Shown here in pieces: positions 29,295-38,617 of a DNA stretch of 64,000 nt. The notes under the pieces were generated by a model. That model was not told the origin of the DNA. It ran no database searches and saw only the letters and a list, made by a program, of their open reading frames with translations. The first letter of the stretch is position 1; every line of letters starts with the position of its first letter. The stretch is from Geomicrobium sp. JCM 19039 (GTDB lineage: Bacteria > Bacillota > Bacilli > Bacillales > Marinococcaceae): NCBI RefSeq assembly GCF_000698145.1, contig NZ_BAXB01000013.1, positions 1 to 64,000 of the forward strand. The letters run 5' to 3'. The position numbers and the translations under genes are program-made.

Positions 29295-30309
29295 ATGAGA
29301 ATGACAATCAAAGAAATCGCACGCCTATCAGGCGTTTCACAGAGCACGGTATCTAAAATCATTAACAACTACGATGATGTCGGGAGTGAGACGAAAAATA
29401 AAGTCTTGCAGATTATGAAAGAACACGGATACCGGCCATCGTATTCTGCCCAATCATTAGCGAAAAAGGTGACGCATGTGATTGGTGTCATCTATGCAGG
29501 GCGGGTAAATGCTGACTTTAACCATCCGTTTTTCGTCGATGTGTTAAATGCGTTTAAAAATAGCGTCGGGCGGCTTGGTTATGACCTGATGTTCTTTTCA
29601 AATGAACATTTTCACGAAGGAGACGAAGATTTCTTAGAAAGATGCCGTCATTACAATGTTGACGGGTGCATCATTATCGGCGGGGAGACAATTCAGCCGT
29701 CCGTCTATGCGCTTGACGAGAGTGAGATCTTGTGTTGGCATTGATCTCACCTTGCGGGGCAAAAACTCGACGTACTTGATGACCGACAACGATGAAATGT
29801 TAGCAAAGGTCATTGAACATTTCTATTTAGAAGGTCACCGAGATATCGGCTTTATCGGCGGGCAAAAACCGTCGACCATTGCCCGTCTGCGCTTGGATGC
29901 CTTCCACAGCGCGATGCGTAGCTATCAGCTTCACGTTAACGAAGACTGGATCTATGAAGGAGATTTCTTCGAACAGAGCGGCTACGAAGCGATGCGTTCG
30001 TTTCTGCAGCAAGAATCCGTCCCGTCCGCCATTTTTACCGCCTCCGACTTGATGGCGATTGGTGCGCTACGGGCACTTAAAGAGGCACAGTTGCCCCTTC
30101 ATTCATACAGCATCATCGGCTGTGACGATATCGATGCAGCACAATATGTAGACCCGCCGCTCACAACCGTCCGCCAAAACAAAGAAAAGATCGGACAGCT
30201 CGCGTCCCGGTTGCTTAAAGACTTAATTGACGAGAACATGCACGGCGTGGAGCGGCTCGTGGAGCCAGAGCTCGTCATTCGGGCTTCGTCCAATCCGGTT
30301 GAGGGTTGA
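29295..30309 (+). CDS. LacI-family transcriptional regulator (frameshifted near 29735)
   Basis: About 338 residues. The N-terminal DNA-binding domain is clear: TIKEIARLSGVSQSTVSKII, then NNYDDVGSETKNKVLQIM and the hinge region. A periplasmic-binding-like effector domain follows, ending DDIDAAQYVDPPLTTVRQNK. The frame changes near 29735 (SEILCWH/SCVGIDLTLRGKNS). It is the last gene of the beta-glucoside operon and probably binds the GAAAnCGnTTTC palindromes at 24735, 24792 and 26185. Confidence 0.9.
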
Positions 30310-30324
30310 GGTGGGGCGAGCGAA

Positions 30325-30520
30325 CATCGTGGTCACTCCCCGCGCCGAAGCTAGACCGGTTTCGGTTCGGCCCCACCGGGCCCGAAAGGTTTCTATCTCT
30401 CCAGACACAAATCTGCGCGCAAGTTGGAAGAAAGTGCGCGCAAGTTAGCATGGAATTGACGAGCAATCGTCTGAATCTAGCAAACTAGAGCGCAGATTGA
30501 CAAAACTTGCGCGCAGAATA
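30325..30520. repeat. Dispersed palindromic repeat
   Basis: A hairpin module (GGCCCCACCGGGCC at about 30370-30383, with GCGCCGAA upstream) is followed by two direct TGCGCGCAAGTT cores (about 30412-30447) and, after a linker, inverted AACTAGAGCGCAG and AACTTGCGCGCAG cores (about 30482-30517). It lies directly after the LacI gene. Confidence 0.8.
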
Positions 30521-30618
30521 GGCGCGACGAGCCACCCCCTTTTTAAGCCCACTCATGCGAAAATTTTGCGTCTTTGCTGTTTGTTTATGGGCTTTCTAAC
30601 TTTTAATATGAGGCTTTG

Positions 30619-30663
30619 ACGAAACCCCAACGTAATGTCTACGTTGGGGTTTCGTTCTTTTTG
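30619..30663 (+). terminator. Rho-independent terminator
   Basis: A 16-bp perfect stem ACGAAACCCCAACGTA/TACGTTGGGGTTTCGT with a 5-base loop and T-rich tail. It probably ends the LacI operon beyond the repeat. Confidence 0.88.
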
Positions 30664-30774
30664 TGGGCTTTTTGCCCTTCATGCAATCGATTGAACTTAA
30701 GATCCAAGTTGCGGTCGGTCCCGTCTCCTGGTCATCCGCTAACCAGACTTTTTTGTATTTTCAGTTGTATTTTC

Positions 30775-30823
30775 TAACCGAGTGTAATAAAATAACTTAA
30801 AACATAGTAAACAACTAAGTATT
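30775..30823. promoter_or_regulatory. Shared regulatory region, likely HxlR target, of the ABC operon
   Basis: The 23-mer at 30775-30797 (TAACCGAGTGTAATAAAAT and four more bases) matches 33824-33846 at 20 of 23 positions. A further CTAAGTATT element lies at 30815-30823. Both start 30-80 bases before their genes. Confidence 0.5.
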
Positions 30824-30852
30824 ATCAAATATACATGAATTAAGGTGATCCG

Positions 30853-31620
30853 ATGACATCCCTTGTCGATGTTCAACAGATGAGCAAATCGTTCCAATCC
30901 CATCAAGTTTTGTCAGAGATTTCTCTATCGATTGAAAAAGGAGAATTCGTTTCTATTCTTGGCGAGAGTGGCTGTGGTAAAAGTACGCTTCTCAATGTGA
31001 TCGGTGGGTTTGAGGCACCAACATCCGGTGCTGTCCACCTTGATGAAAAACCGGTAGAGCGTCCGAGCCGTCGCGCCATCATGCTATTTCAACATTACGG
31101 GCTTCTTCCATGGCGAACGGTACAAAAGAATGTCGAGTTCGCGTTGGAGGCGGAAGTTCCATCCAAAGAAGAACGGCGAGCGCGAGCGGAACAGTATCTA
31201 GAGCTAGTCGGGCTGGCGAGCAGTGCCAGCCAATTCCCGTCTCAGTTGTCCGGAGGAATGCAGCAGCGAGTGGCGATTGCGCGAGCGCTGGCTATTCAGC
31301 CGGAACTTATCTTAATGGACGAACCGTTTGCCGCTCTCGATACATTTAATCGTTATCACCTCCAAGATGAGTTGCTCCGCATTCAGCAACAAGAGGAGAC
31401 GACGATTGCTCTTGTCACCCATGATATTGATGAAGCGGTGTATCTTTCAGACAGGATCATCATTATGGACCGAAATCCTGGCACAATTCAAAAAACAATC
31501 AACATCACGTTACCGCGGCCAAGAGATCGAAGCCATGGCGATTTTCAATATTTTCGAAAGCTAATTTTTGATACGTTTCATTTTGGTAGAACCGAAATTG
31601 ATTCTGATTATCACATCTAG
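30853..31620 (+). CDS. ABC transporter ATP-binding protein (nitrate/sulfonate/taurine type)
   Basis: A 255-residue ATPase with Walker [10 protein letters not shown] (about 38-46), Q-loop LFQHYGLLPWRTV, signature LSGGMQQRVAIARAL, Walker B LILMDEPFAALD and H-loop THDIDEAV. The pattern LLPWxTVxxNV and the operon order (ATPase, NMT1-type binding protein, single permease) place it in the SsuB/TauB/NrtD class. The substrate is not readable from sequence. Confidence 0.87.
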   Translation: MTSLVDVQQMSKSFQSHQVLSEISLSIEKGEFVSILGESGCGKSTLLNVIGGFEAPTSGAVHLDEKPVERPSRRAIMLFQHYGLLPWRTVQKNVEFALEAEVPSKEERRARAEQYLELVGLASSASQFPSQLSGGMQQRVAIARALAIQPELILMDEPFAALDTFNRYHLQDELLRIQQQEETTIALVTHDIDEAVYLSDRIIIMDRNPGTIQKTINITLPRPRDRSHGDFQYFRKLIFDTFHFGRTEIDSDYHI

Positions 31621-31631
31621 GGGGACCCACG

Positions 31632-32582
31632 ATGCCACGTCAATACTATGCAATCCCAGCCATATTGCTTCTCGTTTCGGCCATTGTGATGAGTGGGTGC
31701 CAGCAACGTGAAGCGGCTGCAGACAACACGATTAAGGTAGGCTATCTGCCTATCACTCATGCAGCGCCCCTATACATCGCCAATGAACAGCAAGAACAAT
31801 TCATGCATGACGCAGAGATCGAACTGATTCGCTTCGGAACGTGGATTGACCTGATGGACGCGCTGAACAGTGGCAGAATTGACGGTGCATCAGTACTCTT
31901 TCCACTTGCGATGAAAGCCCGTGAAAAAGGGATTGACATCAAAGCAACGGCACTCGGCCATGAAGACGGGAATGCCATCATCGCCAGCCACGACATTCAG
32001 CATGTAGAAGACCTGCACGGAAAAACGGTTGCTATACCACACACCTTGTCTACGCACAACTTGTTACTCGATAAAATGTTAGAGAATGCAGATATGGCTT
32101 ATGACGATGTAAACGTTGTGGAGATGCCGCCAGCAGAAATGCCTGCCGCGCTCTCAGAAGGTCGAATCGAAAGCTATATCGTCGCCGAGCCGTTTGGGGC
32201 GATTGGCGTCACGCTAGACGTCGGCCACGTGCTCGGTCAATCTCATCAACTTTGGCCAGGGTGCTTATGTTGTGCGATGGTATTCAGACAGAGCTTTTTA
32301 GAAGATCGCCCAGAGTTAGCCAAACAATTTATGGAAGGCTATGTACAAGCAGGCGAACATGCTGAAGATGATCTTGATGCTCACCTCGCTTACTTGAATG
32401 TGGAAGAAGAGGCTTTGGAATTGTCACTAGAATGGATTTCCTATGAAAACTTGAAAGTGAATCGTGAGGATTATGATTATATGACGGAGCGGGTGCTCGA
32501 TTTAAACTTGATGGAGCAACCGCCATCTTATGAAGAGTTTGTTGATACGTCACTACTTGAGGAGATCCAACGTCGCCCATGA
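31632..32582 (+). CDS. ABC transporter substrate-binding lipoprotein, NMT1/SsuA-like
   Basis: A 316-residue protein with a lipobox (VMSGC) near residue 22. KVGYLPITHAAPLYIANEQ opens the mature domain, and KTVAIPHTLSTHNLLLDKML plus AEPFGAIGV follow, the usual ligand-pocket pattern of NrtA/SsuA/CmpA-like proteins. Its stop overlaps the permease start by ATGA. The ligand is unknown. Confidence 0.83.
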   Translation: MPRQYYAIPAILLLVSAIVMSGCQQREAAADNTIKVGYLPITHAAPLYIANEQQEQFMHDAEIELIRFGTWIDLMDALNSGRIDGASVLFPLAMKAREKGIDIKATALGHEDGNAIIASHDIQHVEDLHGKTVAIPHTLSTHNLLLDKMLENADMAYDDVNVVEMPPAEMPAALSEGRIESYIVAEPFGAIGVTLDVGHVLGQSHQLWPGCLCCAMVFRQSFLEDRPELAKQFMEGYVQAGEHAEDDLDAHLAYLNVEEEALELSLEWISYENLKVNREDYDYMTERVLDLNLMEQPPSYEEFVDTSLLEEIQRRP

Positions 32583-33330
32583 AGAAACTTGTAAATATTC
32601 TCATCGCGTTTACGCTCGTTGTCATCGTGTGGCAACTCGTTATTTGGATTGGAGATTACGAAGAAGCGCTTTTGCCATCCCCGTTGCGGTTGGGGAAGGT
32701 ATCGTCAGCATGACGCTGGATGGTACGCTGTTTGAACATATGGTCGTCAGTTTGTACCGGTTCTTTACTGGATATGGCCTTGCCGTCGTCGTCGCCATCG
32801 TGCTCGGATTAATTTTAGGTCGTTCCCCAAGATTATGGGGGGTTGCTGACCCTATTGTACAAGTGTTAAGGCCAGTTGCTCCGGTTGCTTGGACACCGTT
32901 TATCGTGCTTTGGTTTGGAATTGGAAGCATGCCTGCCATTGTAATTATCTTTATCGCAGCGTTCTTTCCTGTGCTTCTTTCTACCGTCTCTGCCGTAAAG
33001 AAAGTGGACGCAACGTATTTGAAGCTTGCCGAGAACCTAGAAGTAAGGCAGCCGGCACTTATGTATAAAGTGATTCTTCCTGCTGCGTTCCCCGGCATTG
33101 CCAACGGCCTTCACCTCGCGGTCGGGACTGCGTGGATCTTCCTCGTTGCCGGGGAAATGGTCGGGGCACAGTCAGGACTTGGGTATCTCATCATTGATGC
33201 GAGAAACGCTTTAGACCTTGATCTCGTGCTTGCAGGCATTGTATTTATTGGCGTACTTGGCTTAGCCATCGATAAACTGATCGGGCTGTTTGAAACATGG
33301 GTTGGGAAACAGTGGGGATTTAACCGCTAG
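32579..33330 (+). CDS. ABC transporter permease, SsuC/TauC type (frameshifted near 32690)
   Basis: About 251 residues. The first 37 residues (MKKLVNILIAFTLVVIVWQ, one helix, then LLPSP) are in one frame and AVGEGIVSMTLDGTLFEHM onward in another; one base is missing near 32690. RFFTGYGLAVVVAIVLGLILG, PVAPVAWTPFIVLWFGIG and the loop KLAENLEVRQPALMYKVILP are the family hallmarks. The 3' end overlaps the convergent HxlR gene by 11 bases. Confidence 0.85.
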
Positions 33331-33766
33331 TTTGCCGTTCGTACGGCAGCACTTGCAATTGGTCAGATGGAATTCGCTCACCACTCTCACGATCAAAAAA
33401 ACCAATGCTCACTTCTTGGCCGGTCTGTTCGTCAACGAGCTTCTTGTAACATTTGTCCAAATGGTCTCGTCCCCAGAGCAGAAATGCATGAAAAACGGGC
33501 TCAAGTGCTCGCCCTTTGTTGGTGAGTGCATACTGATAGCGTGGAGGGTGTTTGCTGTACAGCTCAGATGTGACCATTCCTTCTGCTTCCAACGCCTTAA
33601 GTCGAGATGATAAAAGGTTTGCTGAAACCGTTTCAAGATTGTGCTTAATATCATTAAAGGTCGTGTTTCCGATAAGAATTTCATGAATGATGAGAAGCGT
33701 CCAGCGATCGCCGACGATGTTCAGTGTTTGTGCAATGTTACATGGAAGTGGGTAACGTTCTTTCAT
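33320..33766 (-). CDS. HxlR-family transcriptional regulator
   Basis: A 148-residue winged-helix regulator. CNIAQTLNIVGDRWTLLIIHEIL is the HxlR hallmark with the conserved Cys, followed by FNDIKHNLETVSANLLSSRLKAL and the wing RYQYALTNKGRALEPV. It is divergent from the DUF4242/acyl-CoA dehydrogenase genes and convergent with the ABC operon; both share a sequence block in their upstream regions. The conserved cysteine is compatible with sensing of electrophiles or redox state (family knowledge, not shown here). Confidence 0.9.
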   Translation of the reverse strand: MKERYPLPCNIAQTLNIVGDRWTLLIIHEILIGNTTFNDIKHNLETVSANLLSSRLKALEAEGMVTSELYSKHPPRYQYALTNKGRALEPVFHAFLLWGRDHLDKCYKKLVDEQTGQEVSIGFFDRESGERIPSDQLQVLPYERQTSG

Positions 33767-33787
33767 CACATTTCCTCCTTTTGTTTC

Positions 33788-33846
33788 GTAAGTATAACAT
33801 AGAGTATACTAAGTTGATTTTTTTAACTAAGTATAATAAAATAACT
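33788..33846. promoter_or_regulatory. HxlR operator region with three TAGTATA-type copies
   Basis: GTAAGTATA (33788-33796, plus strand), its inverted form TATACTAAG (33805-33813) and CTAAGTATA (33827-33835) lie between the divergent HxlR and DUF4242 genes. TATAAT at 33832-33837 lies within the third copy, so binding would cover the -10. Confidence 0.6.
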
Positions 33847-33872
33847 ACAAACAATAAAGGAGTGACGAACAA

Positions 33873-34391
33873 ATGGCATTATTTTTAGTTGAAGCGACAT
33901 TAAATGAGTCTGGTGAGAACAAATCAGCTGTAGAAGCAGCTGTCGCAACGTTACATCTAGACGAGGGAAAGCTCATTGAAGTGCAAGTTGCGAGCGACTT
34001 TAAGAAAGTGTACGTCATTGTTGAAGCGAACAAAGAAGAGGAGGTTCAGCCTGCATTTTCAGGAGAAGCATTTACGGTGCAGACAGTGAAAGAAGTGCGA
34101 ATCGTCGGGCAAGAGCTAGAAGATGTGAAGAAAAATGCGGGACAAATCAATTATCTTGTAGAGTGGAATTTCCCTGCAGACTTAACGATGGACCAATACT
34201 TGGCACGCAAAAAGAAAAACTCTGTGCACTATGCTGAAGTACCAGAAGTCGAATTTCAGCGCACGTATGTATGTGAAGATATGACAAAATGTTTATGTTT
34301 TTATGATGCCCCTGACGATGATGCCGTGAAACGTGCAAGGGAAGCGGTAAGCGCACCTGTTAGCTCGATCACAAAACTATCCAGAGATTAA
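33873..34391 (+). CDS. DUF4242 (nickel-binding-like) protein, double-domain
   Basis: 172 residues. The C-terminal half (about 90-160: YLVEWNFPADLTMDQYLARK, then YVCEDMTKCLCFYDAPDDDA) matches DUF4242, a small ferredoxin-like fold of which one Streptomyces member binds nickel. The N-terminal half (about 3-60) looks like a second, diverged copy of the same beta-alpha-beta fold, which makes it about twice the usual length. It is followed after 15 bases by an acyl-CoA dehydrogenase. Function unknown. Confidence 0.7.
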   Translation: MALFLVEATLNESGENKSAVEAAVATLHLDEGKLIEVQVASDFKKVYVIVEANKEEEVQPAFSGEAFTVQTVKEVRIVGQELEDVKKNAGQINYLVEWNFPADLTMDQYLARKKKNSVHYAEVPEVEFQRTYVCEDMTKCLCFYDAPDDDAVKRAREAVSAPVSSITKLSRD

Positions 34392-34406
34392 TAGGAGGAG
34401 AAGCAC

Positions 34407-35461
34407 ATGCTTGAGCAATGGTTGAAAAAAACATTAAAGCCACTCGTGCAAGACATTGATATGGAAGGAATGTATCCAGATCAAATCTTACGAGGGCTTG
34501 GAGAGCATGGGTGCTTCTCTTCGCAGGAACGCTCTTATTTGGAAACCGTTCAACAAGAAGTCGAAACGGTGAAGGTCGTTTCAAAGTTTTGCATGACGAC
34601 AGGGTTTATTGCCTGGTGCCACCTTGCGTTGCTCACATACGTTCGTCATACGAGTAATGAAGCGCTTAAGCAGAAGTTTCTCCATGGATTAGAGCGTGGA
34701 GACATTCTCGGTGGAACGGGTCTTTCCAATCCGATGAAACATTTTGCTGGTTTAGAGCCATTGCACTTGTCAGCGAAACCGGTCGGCGAAAACTACGAAG
34801 TATCCGGCACGTTGCCGTCTGTTTCAAACCTTGGTCCAAACCATTGGTTTGGCGCAGTTGCTCGTGTTGAAGGTGAAGACCGGAACATCATGATCTTTGT
34901 GAATTGTTCGAGTGAGAACATTCGCTTGAAAGAAAAGAAAGAGTATTTAGGGATTAATGGAAGTGCCACCTATGCTGTCCGGTTTTTAGACCAAGTCATT
35001 CCTGCGGAGCACATATTAGCAGAGGATGCCGATGCTTTTGTGGCAACGATCCGACCGTACTTCCTCGTGTACCAGATTCCGCTAGGTTTTGGGGTAATGG
35101 AAGCGGCGATTGCGGCGGTGAAAAGCGCAAACAGCAAACAAAATGGCTGCAACGAATATTTGAGCGAGCAGCCAGACACGATTAGCGTCTTATTAAAAGA
35201 GCAAGAAGCTGCGCTTTCTAATCAGTTTGCGAACGAGGATGAGCTCTATTGGGAGGCACTATTGCCAATTAGAAAAGCGAGCGCAGAAGGGCCATTTTAG
35301 CCGCGCACATGACGATGCTCCACGTCGGCGGTCCTGCGTATACAAAGAAAAGTCACCCAGCAAGAAGGTTGAGAGAAGCCTATTTTCTAGTCAATCTAAC
35401 CCCGACCATCCGGCATTTAGAGAAAATGATGGACAATACTGAAACCCGCGTAGCCAAATGA
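34407..35461 (+). CDS. Acyl-CoA dehydrogenase-like flavoprotein (frameshifted near 35295)
   Basis: About 350 residues, shorter than classical acyl-CoA dehydrogenases (about 380). Recognisable: the middle-domain segment GDILGGTGLSNPMKHFAG, DRNIMIFVN, EYLGINGSATYAVRFLDQVI and the C-terminal helices. The frame changes near 35295 and continues as AAHMTMLHVGGPAYTKKSHP, then ARRLREAYFLVNLTPTIRH, to a stop at 35461 inside the left arm of the terminator. The catalytic glutamate of true dehydrogenases is not obvious, so a monooxygenase-like (DszC/IBH-type) role is possible. It pairs with DUF4242 under the HxlR promoter. Confidence 0.72.
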
Positions 35462-35481
35462 TTGGCTGCGCGGGTTTTTTT
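35442..35481 (+). terminator. Rho-independent terminator overlapping the acyl-CoA dehydrogenase stop
   Basis: AACCCGCGTAGCCA pairs with TTGGCTGCGCGGGTT, followed by T residues. The coding sequence ends within the stem. Confidence 0.88.
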
Positions 35482-35643
35482 AAGGGGTGTGACTCAAGTC
35501 GCAGAGAAATCTCAAAACATTCGATCCTTTGATTCATATTTCGACATCGATGTGGTAAAATTAAGCATTGATGACTGTGGATGTGAGCGTAAGGGAACAC
35601 TATTATACATATATTGACATTTCATTTGAGAGGAAGGTGCCAA

Positions 35644-36645
35644 ATGTTTGGCAGAGATATTGGAATTGACCTAGGAACGGCAAATGTGCTCATGCACATT
35701 AAAGGGCGCGGCATCGTGCTTAATGAACCTTCAGTTGTAGCGATTGATAAAGGAACGGGGAAAGCGCTAGCCGTCGGTGAAGAAGCCTTTCGCATGGTCG
35801 GGAGAACCCCTGGCAACATTGTCGCACTTCGTCCGATGAAAGACGGCGTCATTGCTGATTTTAATTTGACCGAGGCAATGCTTCGCCACTTCTTAGCGAA
35901 AGTGAACGTCAAATCGTCATTCGTAAAACCGAGGATATTAATTTGCTGTCCGACAGATATTACATCAGTGGAACAAAAGGCAATTCGTGAGACGGTTGAA
36001 AAGAGCGGTGGCAAGAACGTGTACTTAGAAGAAGAGCCGAAAGTGGCCGCGATTGGTGCGGGTATGGATATTTTCCAACCGAGCGGCAATATGGTCGTTG
36101 ACATAGGCGGGGGAACGACAGACGTCGCTGTCTTATCAATGGGTGGTATTGTCACGTCGAAGTCAATTAAAACGGCTGGCGATCAGTTTGATAGCGACAT
36201 TCTTGCGTATATTAAGAGAAAATACAAGTTACTTATCGGTGAACGAACGGCTGAAGATATTAAGAAAAATGTGGCGACCGTCTCGCCTAGCGGTCGGGAC
36301 GAGCAAATGGACATTCGCGGGCGTGATATGGTGAGCGGGCTTCCACAAACAATCACGGTTAATTCTAGTGAGATTAAAGAAGCATTAAGCGAGTCGGTTT
36401 CGAACATTGTGGCCGCGGCAAAGTTCGTATTGGAGCAAACACCTCCTGAGCTTTCAGCAGACATCATTGATCGAGGCGTTATTCTTACCGGAGGAGGAGC
36501 TCTTCTTCACGGCATGGACACGCTGCTGACAGATGAATTAAAAGTGCCGGTACTCATTGCCGAGGAGCCGATGCACTGTGTGGCCATTGGTACGGGAATT
36601 ATTCTTGAGAATTTGGATAAGATGTCGACGCGCTTAAAGGCATAA
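35644..36645 (+). CDS. mbl: Rod-shape actin homologue Mbl
   Basis: A 333-residue MreB-family cytoskeletal protein that guides lateral cell wall synthesis. Actin-fold motifs: phosphate 1 DIGIDLGTANVLMHIKGRGI, phosphate 2 NMVVDIGGGTTDVAVLSMGG, and adenosine motif GVILTGGGALLHGMD. The start ATG 35644 follows GAGAGGAAGG. It leads the mbl-flhO-flhP-epuA-fabZ group, and its usual neighbour spoIIID lies 25.6 kb upstream. Intact frame. Confidence 0.94.
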   Translation: MFGRDIGIDLGTANVLMHIKGRGIVLNEPSVVAIDKGTGKALAVGEEAFRMVGRTPGNIVALRPMKDGVIADFNLTEAMLRHFLAKVNVKSSFVKPRILICCPTDITSVEQKAIRETVEKSGGKNVYLEEEPKVAAIGAGMDIFQPSGNMVVDIGGGTTDVAVLSMGGIVTSKSIKTAGDQFDSDILAYIKRKYKLLIGERTAEDIKKNVATVSPSGRDEQMDIRGRDMVSGLPQTITVNSSEIKEALSESVSNIVAAAKFVLEQTPPELSADIIDRGVILTGGGALLHGMDTLLTDELKVPVLIAEEPMHCVAIGTGIILENLDKMSTRLKA

Positions 36646-36665
36646 TACGAGAGGGGAAGCGGACT

Positions 36666-37450
36666 ATGATTCGTGGGTATTATCAAGCGGCTTCAGGATG
36701 ATTACACAGCAACGCCGAACGGAAATGTTGAACGATAACTTAGCCAATGTGAATACACCAGGGCACAAAGCGGATTACGCAGGCATTCGCTCGTTTCCGA
36801 ACATGCTTATCCAAGCGATGAATACCGGTCAGAGGCAACCGGTCGGGGAACTTTCGACAGGGGTTTATATGCAGGAGCGAACGCCAGATTATCGTCAAGG
36901 AGACTTGCAAGAGACTGGAACGAGTACGGATGTTGCGCTATTGCAAGGCTTCGTTGATGGTGGGGGCTTGTTCTTTGCTGTAGCAGGTGAAGATGGAGAA
37001 GCTGCCTATACGAGAAACGGTAATTTCGCCGTTGATGGGGAAGGCTATTTAACGACGAGTGCTGGGCATCGTTTGCTCGGTAATGATGGTGAAGCAATGC
37101 TTGTTACGAATGAATGGTTTCAGATGAATGAGACGGGGGAGATTACCGACCAAGAAGGAAATGCGGTCGGTCAGTTGGACGTTCGTTTTGCAGAAGATCC
37201 GAACGATTTGGTGAAAGCTGGCGAGGGCCTTTTGACGACAGCGGGCGGAGAATTGCCAAGCGCAATCGGCATTGCCGATCTCCCATATTCGTTGCAACAA
37301 GGATTTGTTGAACGATCCAATGTCGATCCGATGACGACGATGACAGATATGATGACCGCTTATCGACAGTTTGAAGCGAATCAGACTGTACTTCAAGCAT
37401 ATGACCAGAATTTACAACGGGCAGCAAACGACATCGGTCGACTTGGGTAG
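36666..37450 (+). CDS. flhO: Flagellar hook-basal body rod protein FlhO (frameshifted near 36697)
   Basis: About 261 residues of the FlgF/FlgG rod-protein type. It begins MIRGYYQAASG, then one base is missing near 36697 (TCAGGATGATT) and the frame continues as MITQQRRTEMLNDNLANVNT followed by PGHKAD, the flagellar basal-body rod signature. The C-terminus ends FVERSNVDPMTTMTDMMTAY and RQFEANQTVLQAYD, typical for FlgG-like proteins. It is next to mbl and flhP as in B. subtilis. Confidence 0.9.
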
Positions 37451-37493
37451 TCATATTTCCCGGGAATGATGTCGGAAATGGGGGAGTGACGAA

Positions 37494-38303
37494 ATGATTT
37501 CATCAACGGTTTCCATGGGTCAGTTGCAACAAGGCATTGATACAATTTCTCATAACTTAGCGAATATGAACCGAACAGGCTATCAAAGAAGAGAGAGCTC
37601 TTTTGCCGATATGCTTTATCAACAAGTGAACAATCAAACCGTCCCACAACCAGAAGGTACACGCTATACACCGGAAGGTATTCGCGTCGGTACAGGGGCT
37701 GGACTAGCACAAACGGCTATGCGTTTTGAGCAAGGATCAATTCACCAGAGCGGGCGGAGTCTTGACTTTGCACTCACGCAACCTGGACAGTTCTTCCCTG
37801 TGGAGCGAGATGGTGAGACGTACTTAACGCGTGACGGCGCTTTTTATTTAACAGAATCAGCAGCAGGAGCGTGGCAGCTCGTGACGAGAAACGGGGAAGC
37901 GCTACTTGATGTGAACGGCAACGCAATGACTGTGCCTGGAGAGGCGGTTGATTTCACGTTACAGCCTGACGGAACATTAAACGCACAGTTAAATGATGGA
38001 ACAGAAGTGGCCATCGGGACGTTGAGTGTAGCCAATGTGAGTAAGCCGCAATTACTTGAAGCGATTGGCAATAATTTATTTGCAATTCCGGACGTGGATG
38101 CGCTTGATCTTGCCATTGGTGATGTACTAGAATATGAAGCGGCGACAAGTGAATCGGTTGTTCAAGGCGCATTGGAACAATCGAATGTAGATATGGCTAT
38201 GGAAATGGTGAAACTGATGGAGATGCAACGTCTTTATAGCATGCATTCTCGTTCATTAAGTCAGTCTGACCAAATGATGGGCCTTGTGAACAGTTTACGT
38301 TAA
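37494..38303 (+). CDS. flhP: Flagellar rod/hook-basal body protein FlhP
   Basis: A 269-residue FlgG-like protein, intact. N-terminal rod signature: QLQQGIDTISHNLANMNRTG followed by YQRRESSFADML; C-terminal QGALEQSNVDMAMEMVKLME and MQRLYSMHSRSL, which pack in the rod/hook coiled coil. It follows flhO by 43 bases. RBS GGGGGAGTGACGAA precedes ATG 37494. Confidence 0.92.
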   Translation: MISSTVSMGQLQQGIDTISHNLANMNRTGYQRRESSFADMLYQQVNNQTVPQPEGTRYTPEGIRVGTGAGLAQTAMRFEQGSIHQSGRSLDFALTQPGQFFPVERDGETYLTRDGAFYLTESAAGAWQLVTRNGEALLDVNGNAMTVPGEAVDFTLQPDGTLNAQLNDGTEVAIGTLSVANVSKPQLLEAIGNNLFAIPDVDALDLAIGDVLEYEAATSESVVQGALEQSNVDMAMEMVKLMEMQRLYSMHSRSLSQSDQMMGLVNSLR

Positions 38304-38333
38304 TGTAGTGCCCTAGAGCGTAAGGAGTATTCC

Positions 38334-38603
38334 ATGACTGAGCAATCGACGGATGAATCAATGGAAGAGAACGACAAAAAACAAACCCGTAAAGAGCGAA
38401 GGAAAGAAAAGCGAGCAGAGAAGAGAGGCAGAAGAATTCGGGCATTCCCAATCTGGCTTCGCTTACTAATCGTTGCGCTTTTATTCATTGTTGCCCTCGT
38501 TCTCGGCTTGCTCTTTGGTTATAATATCATTGGAGGTAGTGAAGGTTTTGATATCTTGCAATGGGAGACATGGACAGACCTCTATGACTATATTAACGGC
38601 TAA
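38334..38603 (+). CDS. EpuA-like small membrane protein (often misnamed RNA polymerase beta subunit)
   Basis: An 89-residue protein: a highly basic N-terminus (about 15-37, [18 protein letters not shown]), one membrane helix (about 41-63, [20 protein letters not shown]), and the family tail [17 protein letters not shown]. This matches the EpuA family (PF11772), whose database title mentions RNA polymerase but for which no such role is evident. Between flhP and fabZ is its usual place. Confidence 0.7.
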   Translation: MTEQSTDESMEENDKKQTRKERRKEKRAEKRGRRIRAFPIWLRLLIVALLFIVALVLGLLFGYNIIGGSEGFDILQWETWTDLYDYING

Positions 38604-38617
38604 AGGATGTTGAACAG

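Noticed and set aside
9993..35643. The accessory block as a prophage or integrative element.
   Set aside because: No integrase, phage, conjugation or transposase gene and no attachment-site repeats or tRNA were seen.
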